26,035 bases of DNA, taken from positions 1 through 26,035 of the forward strand of contig LRSR01007379.1 in NCBI GenBank assembly GCA_001579985.1. Reading direction: 5' to 3'. This document shows, one piece after another, positions 9,306 through 20,559 of the stretch. The notes beneath the pieces are model-generated. The model was not told the DNA's origin and did not search any database. It worked only from the letters and a program-made list of their open reading frames with translations. Both the position numbers and the translations under genes were made by a program. The first letter of the stretch is position 1. Each line of letters begins with the position of its first letter. This stretch comes from Hypsibius dujardini. Lineage: Eukaryota; Tardigrada; Eutardigrada; Parachela; Hypsibiidae.

Positions 9306-10898
9306 TTCGCACGTTTTCTCGATGACATAATTTTCTCCGCAAAAGACAGCCATTATTTGATTGCACGTAACGTAATTGCACGTAATTAATGCTATCGGTA
9401 AAAAAAAGTCGAAAATTGAACTGGATTCATCATAGAGCAGCATAGGAAGAGAAAAGCCAAACCAAAATTAGACTAAATGCTTTTGTATCTGATTTCTTAC
9501 TTTTAATATGTTTTATTTGGTCTCTTAAAGCTTTAACTTTAGAAAACTAAACACAAAACAGACTCGCCAAATAATTTCGCATGAAATTGTCAAGCTAAAA
9601 AATAGAAGTTAATAAAAAAAATACCATCGAAGAAGTAGCGGACAGGCAGTGCAAGCATTAGGAGGGTGAGTGTGCATCGCAGATATGTAGAATGAAAAAA
9701 AACGGAGTTTGTCACGTCCGCGGACGAACTTCAGCCGGTCAAATTACCGAACCCATCCCGTTGTTTTTGTGTCGCAGGAAAGTATGCAGTTTTAGGTTTC
9801 TCCGCAGCATGCCAGAATACGGTTCGAGTACGAGGTTTGGAGAGTGGAACACACGGACGCCTTGACCCCTGCGGTGAGCCACGGCGAATGTGTGCTATCA
9901 TTAGATACTCGCAAGTGCGCATTTGTTCTCTGAAAGTAAGTTCCGTTTTTAGGACGCAAGAAGAACGAAGGACCATTAAAGCTGATAAAGACTCAAAGGT
10001 CACGCTCAATTTCGCACCAGAGATAGAGACATAGATTATTAAAACGATATACATATCGTACAAACGGACAACTCAATCATTTCTTTTTAACCTTAGTTTT
10101 TATTACTATAACTAATAATTGATTATTTTCGTTCATTATTCATGATAACTAAATTATTTATTTATACTTTATTTCATATTTTTATTTTTGTTGTACTTTA
10201 ACCGTTTAATAAAGCAAGTCATTAGAAATGAAAATAAGAATACACAGATGCGATAAAAGTAGCGCTCATTTTCTCATTCATCAAAAATCTCAACGACCTA
10301 TGACGGGAATTTGTTGTTCTCTTTCAGAGAAAAAAAAATTTGCGAGAAAAATTATATTTTGCCTTTCAAATATCCCACATGTTGGGTTGTATTTTGTTCA
10401 CAAATATTTTTGACAAACTTTTTTCATAGAACATTTCTGCCGACAGCATGATTGCCACTGACAGGTGTAGTATGTTACTACATTTTTTTTATTGAAAATC
10501 GTTTACTCTGTGCTTGTCGCTCCCGCGACAAACTAAAGACTAAAGACATCATCATCAGCAATTGCGTACGCTTAGGTCAACATTTTCTTAAGGCCTACTA
10601 AAAAATATCAAACACTCCGCACATTCACTATACACTCATCCTCATCCCCGTCTGTCAACAAATCAGAAATACCCCCCCCCCAGTCGCATCCATTGAAAAC
10701 AGTTCCGCACTAAGTAACTTTCCCGCCATTATAATCACACGCACATCATCATCTTCCGAGAGCGAGACACAGACACAGTCCTCTATATGTATCATCCACC
10801 TGCTACATTTTCCCACTGCTGAAGAAGAATTCACATGTACATACATTGCACACAGTCTAGTATGCCGAAATGGAGGCGATGACATATATCGGCACGAA
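9306..10898. other. Long region without an established gene
   Basis: AT-rich DNA with stretches of higher GC at 9640-10030. On the minus strand, the acceptor-like ACTTACTTTCAG near 9936 opens a frame running to about 9731 (EQMRTCEYLMIAHIRRGSPQ...). A hydrophobic fragment (TLTLLMLALPVRYFFD) ends at a GTATTT donor-like site near 9630. These may be exons of an unknown gene or remains of a transposon, and I cannot join them. There is a run of C at about 10672-10681. The rest shows nothing clear. Confidence 0.25.
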
Positions 10899-10954
10899 AG
10901 AAGAAGAAGAAGAAGAAGAAGAAGAAGAAGAAGAAGAAGAAGAAGAAGAAGAAG
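10899..10954. repeat. AAG trinucleotide microsatellite
   Basis: About 18 nearly perfect AAG/GAA units make a purine-only tract on the plus strand. Confidence 0.95.
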
Positions 10955-11066
10955 GAGCAGAGACGCAGGGAGTTAAATTAAGATATCAATTTTCGTCGTG
11001 ATTTCTTTTGCATGTTCGCCATTTCGGCGACACAACTGTCATGTCATCATCCCTCCTTGCCTTTTA

Positions 11067-11583
11067 GTTGTACAAAGAGGCTCGTTTAGGGTCCTAACAG
11101 GTTGAAACCAGGACCCCTCATGATTGGGCCAGGGGGTGGGCAAAGTGTATTTTTTCGAGAATGAAGCAAAAATTGAGCCTCTTGTCCCTGGTTATTTTGA
11201 ACCTTGTGGGTGTGTGGGGGTCTAATTTTAGGGGCCCCTGGGATTTCAAAATATTTTCAAAAACATCAGCTTTTCGTTCGAATTTGAGGTTTGTTGAGCT
11301 ATGTTTAGTCATTGTTACTCCCTATTGATGAATACAAATGGGAGGTTCAGAACATTCAAGAACGTTTCAAATTAATGAAAACTTTAGTTTTTGAAAACGC
11401 CTTGAGATTTTAGGGGGCCCTGGAAATTAGACCCCCCCCCACAAGTTTCAAAACGATCAGGGACAAGAGGCCGAATTTTGGAGTGAGTCTTGAAAAAACT
11501 GAATTTTGCCCCTTTGCCCACCCCCTGACCCTATCATGAGGGGTCCGAGCTGTAAGGACCCTAGACGAGCCTCTGGTTGTACA
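11067..11583. mobile_element. hAT-like foldback element with perfect 8-bp target-site duplication
   Basis: The element is 11075-11575 (501 bp) and is flanked on both sides by GTTGTACA (11067-11074 and 11576-11583), an exact 8-bp duplication. The right end in reverse complement starts CAGAGGCTCGTCTAGGGTCC and the left end starts AAGAGGCTCGTTTAGGGTCC. Both arms continue as an imperfect inverted repeat of about 190 bp (shared ACCCCTCATGAT, AGGGGGTGGGCAAAG, CCTCTTGTCCCTG and GGGGGTCTAATTT). CAG-type ends with an 8-bp duplication are the mark of hAT elements. There is no transposase ORF, so it is non-autonomous. Confidence 0.88.
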
Positions 11584-13289
11584 GTAACAGGCACTTTGTG
11601 TGCCTGGTCGCACGTCACACCGCAAGATCCCACTTTCACGGCTCATTGCGGGAGAAACACTTAATCTTACGCACCCGCTTTGACATTTTCGTGTGTGAAT
11701 AATCCTTCCTCTCTCTCTCGCGTGCGGTTTGTGTGCCTTAAGATTTACGATTGAGAAGTGACAACTTTTCATCCCTTGCTCTTCCCTCTCCTTCTCTCTT
11801 CTGTCGCTGGATCCGGTCCGTGGGTGTATCAGGTGTCGGTGTGGTATCATGACGTACTGCATATATATGTCCACCAGCTGTGATGCATCACATTTCTCAC
11901 GCTATATGCCATCCTCTTATATTTTAGAATGTTTAATATACACTATAATATACCTGATAAACTGAACACAAATTTTAATCAAATTTTTTTTAGTTGTAAT
12001 TGTTATAAAGAACTGAGAAAAAACCGAGTTTTAGTCATTCAAAATAATCATTCAAAATAATTCAAAATAATAATTCAAGTTAATTAACTGATGTCAAAAA
12101 CAGTAACAGGTAAAATGCAGTCGGTAAATCTGTCTACAACTACCCTAAACTAAACTAAAACGTTATGTTTTCAATTTCTGAAGAAAAGACTAAACTAAGA
12201 ATTCCAGTCATAAAAAAATTAGCGACTAACTGGGAAAAAAATAAAACATTTAGTCACTGCGAATTTCACTAAAGCTGAACTAAGCTTTTTTTCGTTTTCC
12301 AAAACAAATTCAGTGCACTAATATGATAAAAACTAAACTAGAAGTTAATTAATTAGTTTTAGTTTTATCTCAGAAGCTACTTTTTTTAAAATTGAATTAA
12401 ATTTTTGCCTTTCCTAAGTTTGTAAACAATCAGTGGCACATTCATTATACACACACACTGTGAGCCCCGTCTCGACACCAAACTGTGACGAGAGGTGGTA
12501 GACCGCTCTGGGAATTGTGTGTCGTTGTTTATACACGAAGAACGGCCAAGCAGATTGTTCGCACATTTGGATCAAGTGTCCAATTACGGATGTCACTAAT
12601 TAGCGGGGTTACTTGTAATCCTGGACGAACACGCATGCATAAACTTGTACAGATGCTATAGACATTGCATATATGGACAGATAGATATACATGCACCTAA
12701 CAATATATATAACTGATCAAATAATATAATAAATATTCTCATTTATTAAAGAGGACATAATTTTATATTGTGGATACGGATACAATCCGATACATATTTA
12801 TCAAATACTATGCAATATATATATGAATATATTTTTTAATTTCGAAATATATAAAAAATGTTTTGCAAGTATCAGATTAAAGGACAGTGACGACGTATAG
12901 GCAGGACTGGATGATCGCGACACGACATGGGCACAACATGTGGAAACAGTGCCGGCGGGTGCGCGGATCAGGGAGGCTAAAAGGGTGCTGAGATACAATG
13001 TTCCCTTATCGCGCGGCGGCTCCCGTGCGGACATGAGTAATGGCGAAAGATATGTGAGCCGGATCATTACGAGTTTACAAGATGCGAAGGATATATACAT
13101 ATGTATCACACACCACACGACTGATACGACGGGAGAGCATGGGAGGTCAAGCACGGCCCGGGTTTCTCATGCTTCCGCCAGACCGCTTCCGAGAGTTGAG
13201 ATAACGTCACGTCGCTTTGGTTTGTCAAAAATTTGACACTCGAATGTGACATAAATATCACATAAATTTTCAAGCGAGGATGAAATATT
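11584..13289. other. Spacer with possible exons, no assigned gene
   Basis: 11880-12420 and 12600-12860 are AT-rich with no coding signal. 12905-13160 is GC-richer and open on both strands. The plus frame reads ...VETVPAGARIREAKRVLRYN and continues ...MSNGERYVSRIITSLQDAKD. It might be an exon of an unknown gene, but I recognise no domain and no firm splice pair. Confidence 0.25.
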
Positions 13290-13384
13290 GTGGGACGATA
13301 TGGACATAGTGGACATCAATATGGTAGCTGGGGAAGGAAATTCATGAATTCCAAAGACCACAGGCAACGACAACAGGCTGAAGC

Positions 13385-13449
13385 GAAGACAGACAGACGG
13401 GCAGACACAAACAACCAGGTAATCAAGCAATCAGACAAGACGGAAAAGC

Positions 13450-13481
<32 letters not shown>

Positions 13482-13500
13482 GCCGACAGATAAACAGCCA
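13385..13500. repeat. CAGA tetranucleotide microsatellite
   Basis: A diverged left part (ACAGACAGACGGGCAGAC) is followed by a nearly pure CAGA run at about 13449-13483. It is the same motif family as the TGTC arrays but on the other strand. Confidence 0.85.
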
Positions 13501-13965
13501 GACTTATGCACAAGTTGGAGGAGCAAGTCACGTAGACATGTATGTTAGTTCGTAGATTCCAGGAGTTTGGTGGCTAGATACTAGAGTGAGGTTCCCCGCT
13601 GGGAGGAATAGCATAACGGGATGGAATATATGTCGCTCCTGGTTAAGGTTACGGTTTAGCCTATCGAAATACCAGTGCAGCATGGAGAATTCTGGTGCTG
13701 CCAGGCTGAATCTTGCATTCCATTTGCCGATCGTCGTTTGACACGGCTGCTTGGCTCTAAAGTGCCCATTAAAGTACTGTTTTTGCACGCAGTACAGCGA
13801 AGCGAATAAACAACGCTCCTGTTTCCAGCCCCCATGTTTATTTCCGTTGAAAAATGAGCCGGAGACGGTTACTTACGCGAGGGATGACTCCTTTCTTTAG
13901 CAGTAAGATATGGTGTTCTGTTCCAACTTCCAAGCTAGACATGGCTGGGTCATCATCACTCCCGC
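13501..13965. other. Spacer, no assigned gene
   Basis: A minus-strand frame at 13788-13528 (MQKQYFNGHFRAKQPCQTTI...) is open for 86 codons. It has no recognisable family or splice partners and may be chance or a transposon remnant. Confidence 0.25.
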
Positions 13966-14122
13966 CCCTGTTCGTCTGTCTCTCCGCCTGCCTGCTTGTA
14001 TGCTTCTTTGTCGGTCTCTATGCCTGTCTGTCTGCCTGGCTGTCGATCTGTCTGATCATCTGCCGATCTTTTAGTAAGCCTTTCTGTGTCTGTGTCTGCC
14101 CGTGTCTCTTACTATCTGACTA

Positions 14123-14164
<42 letters not shown>

Positions 14165-14166
14165 GA
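13966..14166. repeat. TCTG/TGTC microsatellite, degenerate with a pure core
   Basis: Decayed CTGCC, TCGGTC and TGTC units lead to a clean TGTC core at about 14122-14153. Confidence 0.85.
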
Positions 14167-14449
14167 CTGTTCTGATTTCACTAAGAATAGAATATGAAAA
14201 GGATTTGCACAAACTATTTTAAACAATACCAAATAAAAGACGTGCAACAAATCTGAAAAGGGTAAAACTAACGAAAATTAAGCACAGGTGTGTATGTGAA
14301 AACCGTGAAAAATCTCAACTTTTTACACAGCTGCCGCAACTTTAAAAATCACCATTACACAGCAACAAGGAAAGAGGAAATTGTCCATTCTCAAGACATG
14401 GAAATGGCGTTTGTCAATCGTAGGAATACGAGCGCGAGAAAAGACCTCG
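14167..14449. other. 3' flank of WDR48
   Basis: This lies downstream of the WDR48 stop on the minus strand and probably includes its 3' UTR. I saw no canonical AATAAA on that strand. Confidence 0.4.
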
Positions 14450-17400
14450 CTAATGCCGCTTCATTTTGTACTGCAGTACGAGGTCAGTGTTTTGATTCCG
14501 CCAGTGGTAATACTTGACTGTCCTCAAATCCAAACCCGGATCGAGTTTCTGAAACATTAAAACCCGGCTAACAATTTTGCCTCTTTCAATAAAATCACAA
14601 TTTATTACTAAAATTACACAAACATTGCACAAAAATTATTGCTGAAAATTAAATCAAAAGTGTCAGAATTTTCATCAGGATTATTTACGACTAGTACAAT
14701 ACTTATTTGCCCATAATTTAAAAATACCAAAAAGAATTTAGTTAAAAACTGAAAATAATACAATATTTCATTCTATTATGAGATTTATAAAAATTGTGCA
14801 GTTTTAATAAAACATTAGGAAGCATTTTTACAATTATTATTAAGACAGGAGAGCCATTAATTGCAAATAAAACCTAAATTTAACAAAGCTAACAAATATT
14901 TTTGGAAACACTAAAATTGATTTAAATCGATATTTTCCAGGAAAAATGGCACGAACCTGTTCACCGCAATACATGTCGATCATTTCCTCCAGTTCCTCCA
15001 CCGTGGGCTGGTAGTCCGAGTTGTTCTGCGGAGTGGGCGACCGTTTGTCGCCCTGCGAGGAGGGTCCAGATGAGCTGTTGCTGGATCGCGGATTGTCCCC
15101 TGCTGGTGCCTGCATCGCCGGTCGGATGATCCTGTCGTAGACGTGTTCCACGACTTTGCGGATTTGTATCAGTTCACTCGCAGACAACCGTTCCCTGTTT
15201 CAAGCAAAAACGTGACATTAAGACAGCACATTTGGAAGATTCATTAAATCAGAAGCCAGAAAATTAGGTAAATTACCTTCTGGCTTCTCTTGATTGAACC
15301 AAACCGAACTGCACCAAGCAGAATGTCATCTTGTTGAATGGTGCTTCCTTCCCCTACAGGAAAAAGAGACGGCGAACCGTAAAATATTAGCCAGATGAGA
15401 TACGCCTTGTCTGCCCACAGTACCGCTGGGAGCGTCTGTTTGTCGGTGTGTTTGCGTGATTGTCCGGTAGATTTCTGTCTATCTGTCCGTCTGTCTAGCT
15501 GTTTATCTGCCTTCCTGTTGGTTGGTCGGTCTGTCTATCATCTTGCCTGCCTGACTGTCTGTCGGTCTACCTGAATGTCTGGCTGCCTGTCGGTCCGTCT
15601 GGCTGACAATATATTGTTGTCTGTTTGTCTGTTTGTCTGTTTGTCTATCTGTCTGTCTGTATATCTATCTGTCTGTCTGTCTGCCTGTCTGTATGTTTGT
15701 ATGTCTAGTTTTATGACTGCCAGCTGATCTGTCTGCTGGTGCGTCTGACTTCTTGTCTTCCTGGCTCATCCGTCACTTAGTTTGCTTTTGAAGCAACCTA
15801 CATCGACGACAACGTCATGGACCCATTGCGGCACATTCTCCTTTAGCAGGATATTCTCAATTTCTCCGCCGGCGTCGCGCGCATGCATCCGAAACAGCGT
15901 GCGCCCATTGACCTCGCTGAATATCACAGGTGTGTGCTCGGGGATGTGGAAGTAAGGCCGCCGCGATAGAGAGTGATTGCTGTTTCCATCGCCGCCGACA
16001 CCGTTGACTGCAAGCCCGCCGGCCGCTGATGTTCCGTTGGAACCAGTTCCGTTCTCCAGTACGTTCTGCTCGTACTGGGTTGTCTGATTACAGCTGGCGG
16101 ATGGCCAAAATTCCAATAATGACTCCAGCATCATCTTCCCGTAATTCACAGTAGCTAAAGAAAGAGAAATTGCTGATGCTAACGAATTATGGGACTAGAC
16201 GTCTAATAGATTTACAGCACAGCCAGAAAGTCAGACAGATAAACGGATAGACAGACGGATAGACACACAAATAGACACACAGGCATACAAACAAAGAGGC
16301 AGGCAGGCAGACAGACAGACAGAAAGACAGACAACAGAGAGGCAGAGAGATGGGCAGAGAAATAAACAGAGACAGGCGCACATATATAAACAGACTGACA
16401 GAAAACTCAGTGTGATTCTTACGCCATCGGAAGTTTCCTCCTTCGATGGCATCCATATCACGACCACTGATCCAGGAAGCCTAAAACGATGGTCAATTGC
16501 CTAACCATTTCGCGTTAGCATTGCACACGAGAATACGGTAGACGTACCAAAGCGTCATGCTCATCGAGATGTATCGACAGCATAGCCGTCGTGACATCAA
16601 CGGTGAACCAATTGGGGACGAACATCAGCTTGTTCCGCCGCTTGGCTTCCTCTTCGAGATCAATCTGACCGAGGTTATCAACTTTTCTTCCCTAAAAATG
16701 ACAAACCAGATAAAGCATTCACGCTTCCGAATGCGTAAAACAACAACAAAAAACGGAGAGATAATAACAAAAAAACTGCACAAACAAGTAGAGCGGTATA
16801 CATAAAATCAGTTAATACAAATTGAACGAAATGATTTCTAAATTCCAAACTACCCTTCCGAATTAGTAAAAACTCGATTAAAAGATATCGATTAAAAATA
16901 AAAAGTTATAACAAAAAATGACAAAAAATAAAAATTTATCAAAGACACATAGAAACATATACTGTACTGCCGCGTTAGCTTCGCGCAACAAACACAGCAT
17001 TTTCAGTATATACTGCCCGGGCAATAACACACGGAGTGGGGGGGGGGGGAAATCGCCCGGGACGGTGCTACAGGTGCGCGAAGCTAACGCGGCATTACAG
17101 TACCCAAAATAACTCAATACAAATTAAAAATCAACACAACAACAACAAATTTCGGGTGATAGCAAAAACTTCATGAACCAAATTTGTCAAGACCAAATTC
17201 AAATACAATAACAGTAAGTTAAACAAAAATGAATATGAAATGTAATTGAAAGGAGATACCGTTATTGGCGTACCGTTAGGACATCCCAAAGGGCGCCATT
17301 CCCGTCGGTGTCTTTGGTGAGGATGAAGCGCTTGTCATTCAAAACCCGATACTGTTTAATACTGGGCGCACCAGGAATGACCAAATCCGGCGTGCTGACC

Positions 17401-18773
17401 AACGGCACCGCCACCGGAGCACCGTCCACATCCACCGGCTTCCAGGAGTCGATGCCGCGCAGCGACCAATTGCGAATATCCGAATTGGTCGTGGACACCC
17501 ACAGACTGCTCTCATCCGGCACCAGCTCCAGCCGCAACACCGGGGCGGCCTCCTCGCATATTAGGATGGGGGAATCAGGGTCCTTCAGACTGGTCCGGAG
17601 GACTTTACGGTCGCGGCCGGCGGAATAGACGTTGGTGAAGGCCTCATTGGCTTGAATGGTCCAGACGCCTTCGGTGTGGTTCCGGAATGTCTGCACGCAC
17701 TGCTGCTGACCGAGCGACCAGAGACGGATTGTGCCATCACTGCTGGCTGAAAGACACTGAAAGGGAAACGACATGCGTTGGCATGTGTTTGTCCACTATA
17801 TCTGTCCATCTGTCTGTGTGTCCGCCTACCTGCCTGCCTGATTGTTTTGTCTACCGGCTTGCATGATCACCAGCCTGTCTGAATTAGTTGGCTGTGTCCA
17901 CATACTGAGCTGTCTGCATGTTTGGCAATGTCTACGTGTCTATAACTTTACTGCTGGCTGCTTAATGCTTACCTGAGTACCATCACGATTCAATACTATC
18001 GAGCGAACATTCTCCGTGTGGCCCTTTAGTTTCATCAGTTTTTGACACGACCTCGGATCCCACACCCGCAGCAAATTTTCTGTCGATCCTGCACAGAGAG
18101 AATGATGCCCACATATGGTACACGTCGATTTTCGTGATTGCGTTGCATGATAAAACCGCTGGTGGCGATAATTGAATTGCCGATTACTACGTGCCTGAAA
18201 CTATCACAGTGCCAGCGGGATTCATCGCCACGCTGTATATTGAATCCTTATTTCCGGTCAGGGATGAGGCTGCAGGAAGAGAAGGCAGAAACAACATTAA
18301 ACCAGCCAGGTTATGTGGAGAAGGCGACTGAGAGACAGACAGACAGACAGGCAGTCAGTCAGTCAGTCAGTCAAAAACGAAAGGAAGACTTACTTGTCAC
18401 AGTGTTGTTGGATGCAGTTAGTGCCGTCAGGGTATTGACGTCCCACAGGAATATGGCTCGATCAAAGCCAGCCGATGCGACATGCTCCTTCTCCTTGGCG
18501 TATGCGAGCGTTTTTACATAGTCCTGTCGAGTAGATCAGAACTATTTTCCCGTGTCCCAAATATTCTATGTCTCTCCTGCTACCCGTCATTGAGTCAGTC
18601 TGCTTATCTACCCGTGTCTATGTCTGTTAGACTAACTAGACGTCCGTCTACCTGGCAGCACATGTCTGTCTATTTCTGTTTGCTTGACGGCCTGCCTAAC
18701 CGTGTCTGTCAGTCTACCTGCCAGACTGTCTGTTTTATGTCGGTCTGGCTGTTTGTCTGTTTATCTGTATGTA

Positions 18774-18831
<58 letters not shown>

Positions 18832-20330
18832 CCTGTATAACTGCCTGCCTGCCTAGTACCGACCTACCTTGTGCGTCCGTAATGTCGACATACAGAATCC
18901 CTTCTGTGCATTCCAAACTTTCACGGTCGTATCGCTGGATGCCGAAATCACTGCCCACCCAAAAATAAACTCGTCAAAAAACGGGGAACACAATTGTACG
19001 GAGGACAATGCCGCAACTCACAGTTCCGACCGCCACAACACAGGACGATATCGTTGACCCAGTCGGTATGATGTTCCATAGTTTGAATCCAGTGTGCCTG
19101 TAATAAAAAAGGTGGGCGATGAGAATGGGTTTCTTTAGAACAAGACCGACCGACTAGCAGGCTCGGCTGACCAAAACTAAAAGCAATCTCAAATTTGCAT
19201 TTTTTATTCAGCCAAAAATTAGTTACTATGAATTTTTAGTTAAATCACCTTTATTAACTTTCCTTTATTAACTATATCTATTTAGCTATAATATTTTAGC
19301 TTCAGCCAAAATTAGTTAAATTAATTTGTTTTCAGTTTCTGTAGCAAACGTCATCAGAGAATTAACCCAAAATCAAAAAATTAGTTACAAGTTAAAAATT
19401 AGTTTAATTTAGTTTGGTCCCAGTTTCGTTCGCAGCTAAGTTTATAGTTTCTAAATTATAAAAAAGTAGTCAACCCACGAATCATAATCAACCGCCACGA
19501 AGCATAAGCAACCACCAGGTCGTTAGCGAAATCTGAAGCCGAAGGGACCACTGATCAACCAATCAATGGACACACACTACGCAGGCGATGACAACAAAAA
19601 GTCATATCATCAATCAATCGAAGCACGACATGGTGATTCAATGGAAAAAGATTTTGCTTTCCTACCCATGAAGAATAACTCCGCAGAGTCATCCAACATT
19701 TCTAAATACCCGATTATTCCGGATGCTCCAGATGCGGATGAAGGAATCCCTCCCGGCCGAGTAGAGCCGATGGTAGACTGGATCATACTGCAGCGCATTC
19801 ACCCCGGCCCGGTGGCGTCTCTCCTCCTCATCCCGTATCACAAACGACACCTGCGTAGGAATGCTGTTTAGATACTAGTAACGTTGTTTAATCTAAATAA
19901 AAATATTACAAAAATAAACACAAACAGCCACCAGCAAAGTGTATTTAAAGAAAAGACATTTTCAACATTTAAAGTAATATAATTTAAGCAAAATATCCTA
20001 ACAGTTTTAGAAAGTAAATTTAGTGATTTTAAATAAAAATGTGTTTTTGAACGTCCATTTCTATTTTTATGAATTAGGCGAGGGGAAAATTCATCCATGG
20101 AATTCAGAGGCCACAAAAAAAGTACTGAAAATGAATCTGTTGGACGTTTCTCCACACGTGGCAAAAACCTTGCGCTAACCGAGTTAAGTCATTACACTCG
20201 TTGCATGGCTATTGCACACAGTCATCGATATAAAGTGCTGGATTCGGTCAGTGCAAGGTTTTTGCCTCGTTTGTACCTGTACACGACGTTTGGCCTGAGT
20301 CCCATTCAGTTTGTTATGCATGTTGGCCAT
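14450..20330 (-). CDS. WDR48: WDR48 (UAF1), WD40 cofactor of USP1/USP12/USP46 deubiquitinases
   Basis: The gene has 14 exons: 20330-20277, 19850-19710, 19097-19022, 18950-18868, 18523-18394, 18269-18195, 18088-17973, 17756-17274, 16691-16548, 16480-16423, 16154-15802, 15353-15277, 15194-14957 and 14548-14450. They give 708 residues, against 677 in human. The start [18 protein letters not shown], then VSFVIRDE, matches the family N-terminus. WD40 repeats fill residues ~30-385, with blades such as [50 protein letters not shown] and [14 protein letters not shown]. The C-terminal DUF3337/SLD-like part (~435-708) has PHFIPEHTPV-like, VPQWV and [17 protein letters not shown] motifs and ends [10 protein letters not shown]...YKMKRH. 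The family activates USP1, USP12 and USP46, acting in DNA repair. Extra length sits in a Gly/Asn/Ser-rich insert (~480-510) and a Ser-rich insert near 630. Intron 6 is GC-AG; all others are GT-AG. No frame breaks were seen. Confidence 0.96.
15430..15765. repeat. TCTG microsatellite in WDR48 intron 11
   Basis: Diverged TCTG/TGTC units fill most of the 448-bp intron 15354-15801. The cleanest part is at 15618-15700. Confidence 0.85.
16218..16400. repeat. GACA microsatellite in WDR48 intron 10
   Basis: Diverged AGACAGAC/GGCAGGCA units occupy most of the intron 16155-16422. The strand orientation is opposite to the arrays in introns 7 and 11. Confidence 0.85.
16960..17102. mobile_element. MITE with 26-bp inverted ends in WDR48 intron 8
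   Basis: The left end starts CTGTACTGCCGCGTTAGC at 16962. The reverse complement of the right end starts CTGTAATGCCGCGTTAGC from 17100. The two agree through TTCGCGCA with one mismatch in 26. TA flanks each side (16960-16961 and 17101-17102). The 139-bp body carries a run of G (about 17038-17049) and no ORF. It fits a TA-target non-autonomous element. Confidence 0.78.
17795..17900. repeat. Degenerate TCTG repeat in WDR48 intron 7
   Basis: Decayed TCTGTCTGTGTGTCCGCC-type units lie inside intron 17757-17972. Confidence 0.6.
18329..18372. repeat. ACAG/CAGT short tandem repeats in WDR48 intron 5
   Basis: A GACA run at 18333-18350 is followed directly by a CAGT run (GTCAGTCAGTCAGTCAGTCA) inside the 124-bp intron 18270-18393. 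Confidence 0.8.
18590..18858. repeat. TGTC microsatellite in WDR48 intron 4
   Basis: A decayed left part leads into a pure TGTC core at about 18776-18829, which ends just before exon 4 (18868). On the sense strand it lies directly downstream of the exon 4 donor. Confidence 0.9.
20157..20269. repeat. Inverted repeat (hairpin or small MITE) in WDR48 intron 1
   Basis: 20157-20182 (starting CGTGGCAAAAACCTTGCG) pairs with 20244-20269 with three mismatches in 26, separated by a 61-bp loop. It begins 7 nt inside the intron from the exon 1 donor (20276). I found no clear target duplication, so transposon origin is unproven. Confidence 0.6.
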
Positions 20331-20547
20331 TCTGCGGTCCTGCAGAATTCGCACCACGCAACCCAATCATGGCCCTCTCATCGCGTCCACGATTCGAGTA
20401 ATCAGGGAAGACGGATCCCCAGAAAAATTGGAGGTGGAACACGCAACGCAGCAAGGCGCAAAAACATCAGCTAAAATGCCTTCCCCTTCTGACTTTCGAC
20501 GTGCCCAACAGCAAAACAGAATAGCAGTTTCCCCAATACGGTCTTGA
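20320..20547 (+). CDS. Small ORF with mitochondrial-presequence-like start, unrecognised
   Basis: This is a single open frame of 75 codons from the ATG at 20320 to the TGA at 20545-20547, with an in-frame stop upstream at about 20296. The first ~30 residues ([20 protein letters not shown]...) are rich in Arg and Leu and have no acidic residues, typical of a mitochondrial targeting sequence. The rest is polar (...DGSPEKLEVEHATQQG, FRRAQQQNRIAVSP). AATAAA lies at 20560-20565, 13 nt after the stop, on the same strand. The ORF overlaps the first codons of WDR48 (ATG at 20330, opposite strand), so the two would share a bidirectional promoter or overlap 5' ends. No family is recognised, and it could be chance. 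Confidence 0.35.
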   Translation: MLAILRSCRIRTTQPNHGPLIASTIRVIREDGSPEKLEVEHATQQGAKTSAKMPSPSDFRRAQQQNRIAVSPIRS

Positions 20548-20559
20548 AAATACAAACTC

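Noticed and set aside
11410-11874. 154-codon minus-strand ORF
   Set aside because: It starts outside and runs into the right arm of the hAT-like foldback element, with no recognisable domain.
17308-17628. 106-codon plus-strand ORF
   Set aside because: It is antisense to WDR48 exon 8, a strongly conserved WD40 exon.
18482-18968. ORFs rich in CLSVCLS near WDR48 exons 4 and 5
   Set aside because: They come from the intron 4 microsatellite and from antisense of the exons.
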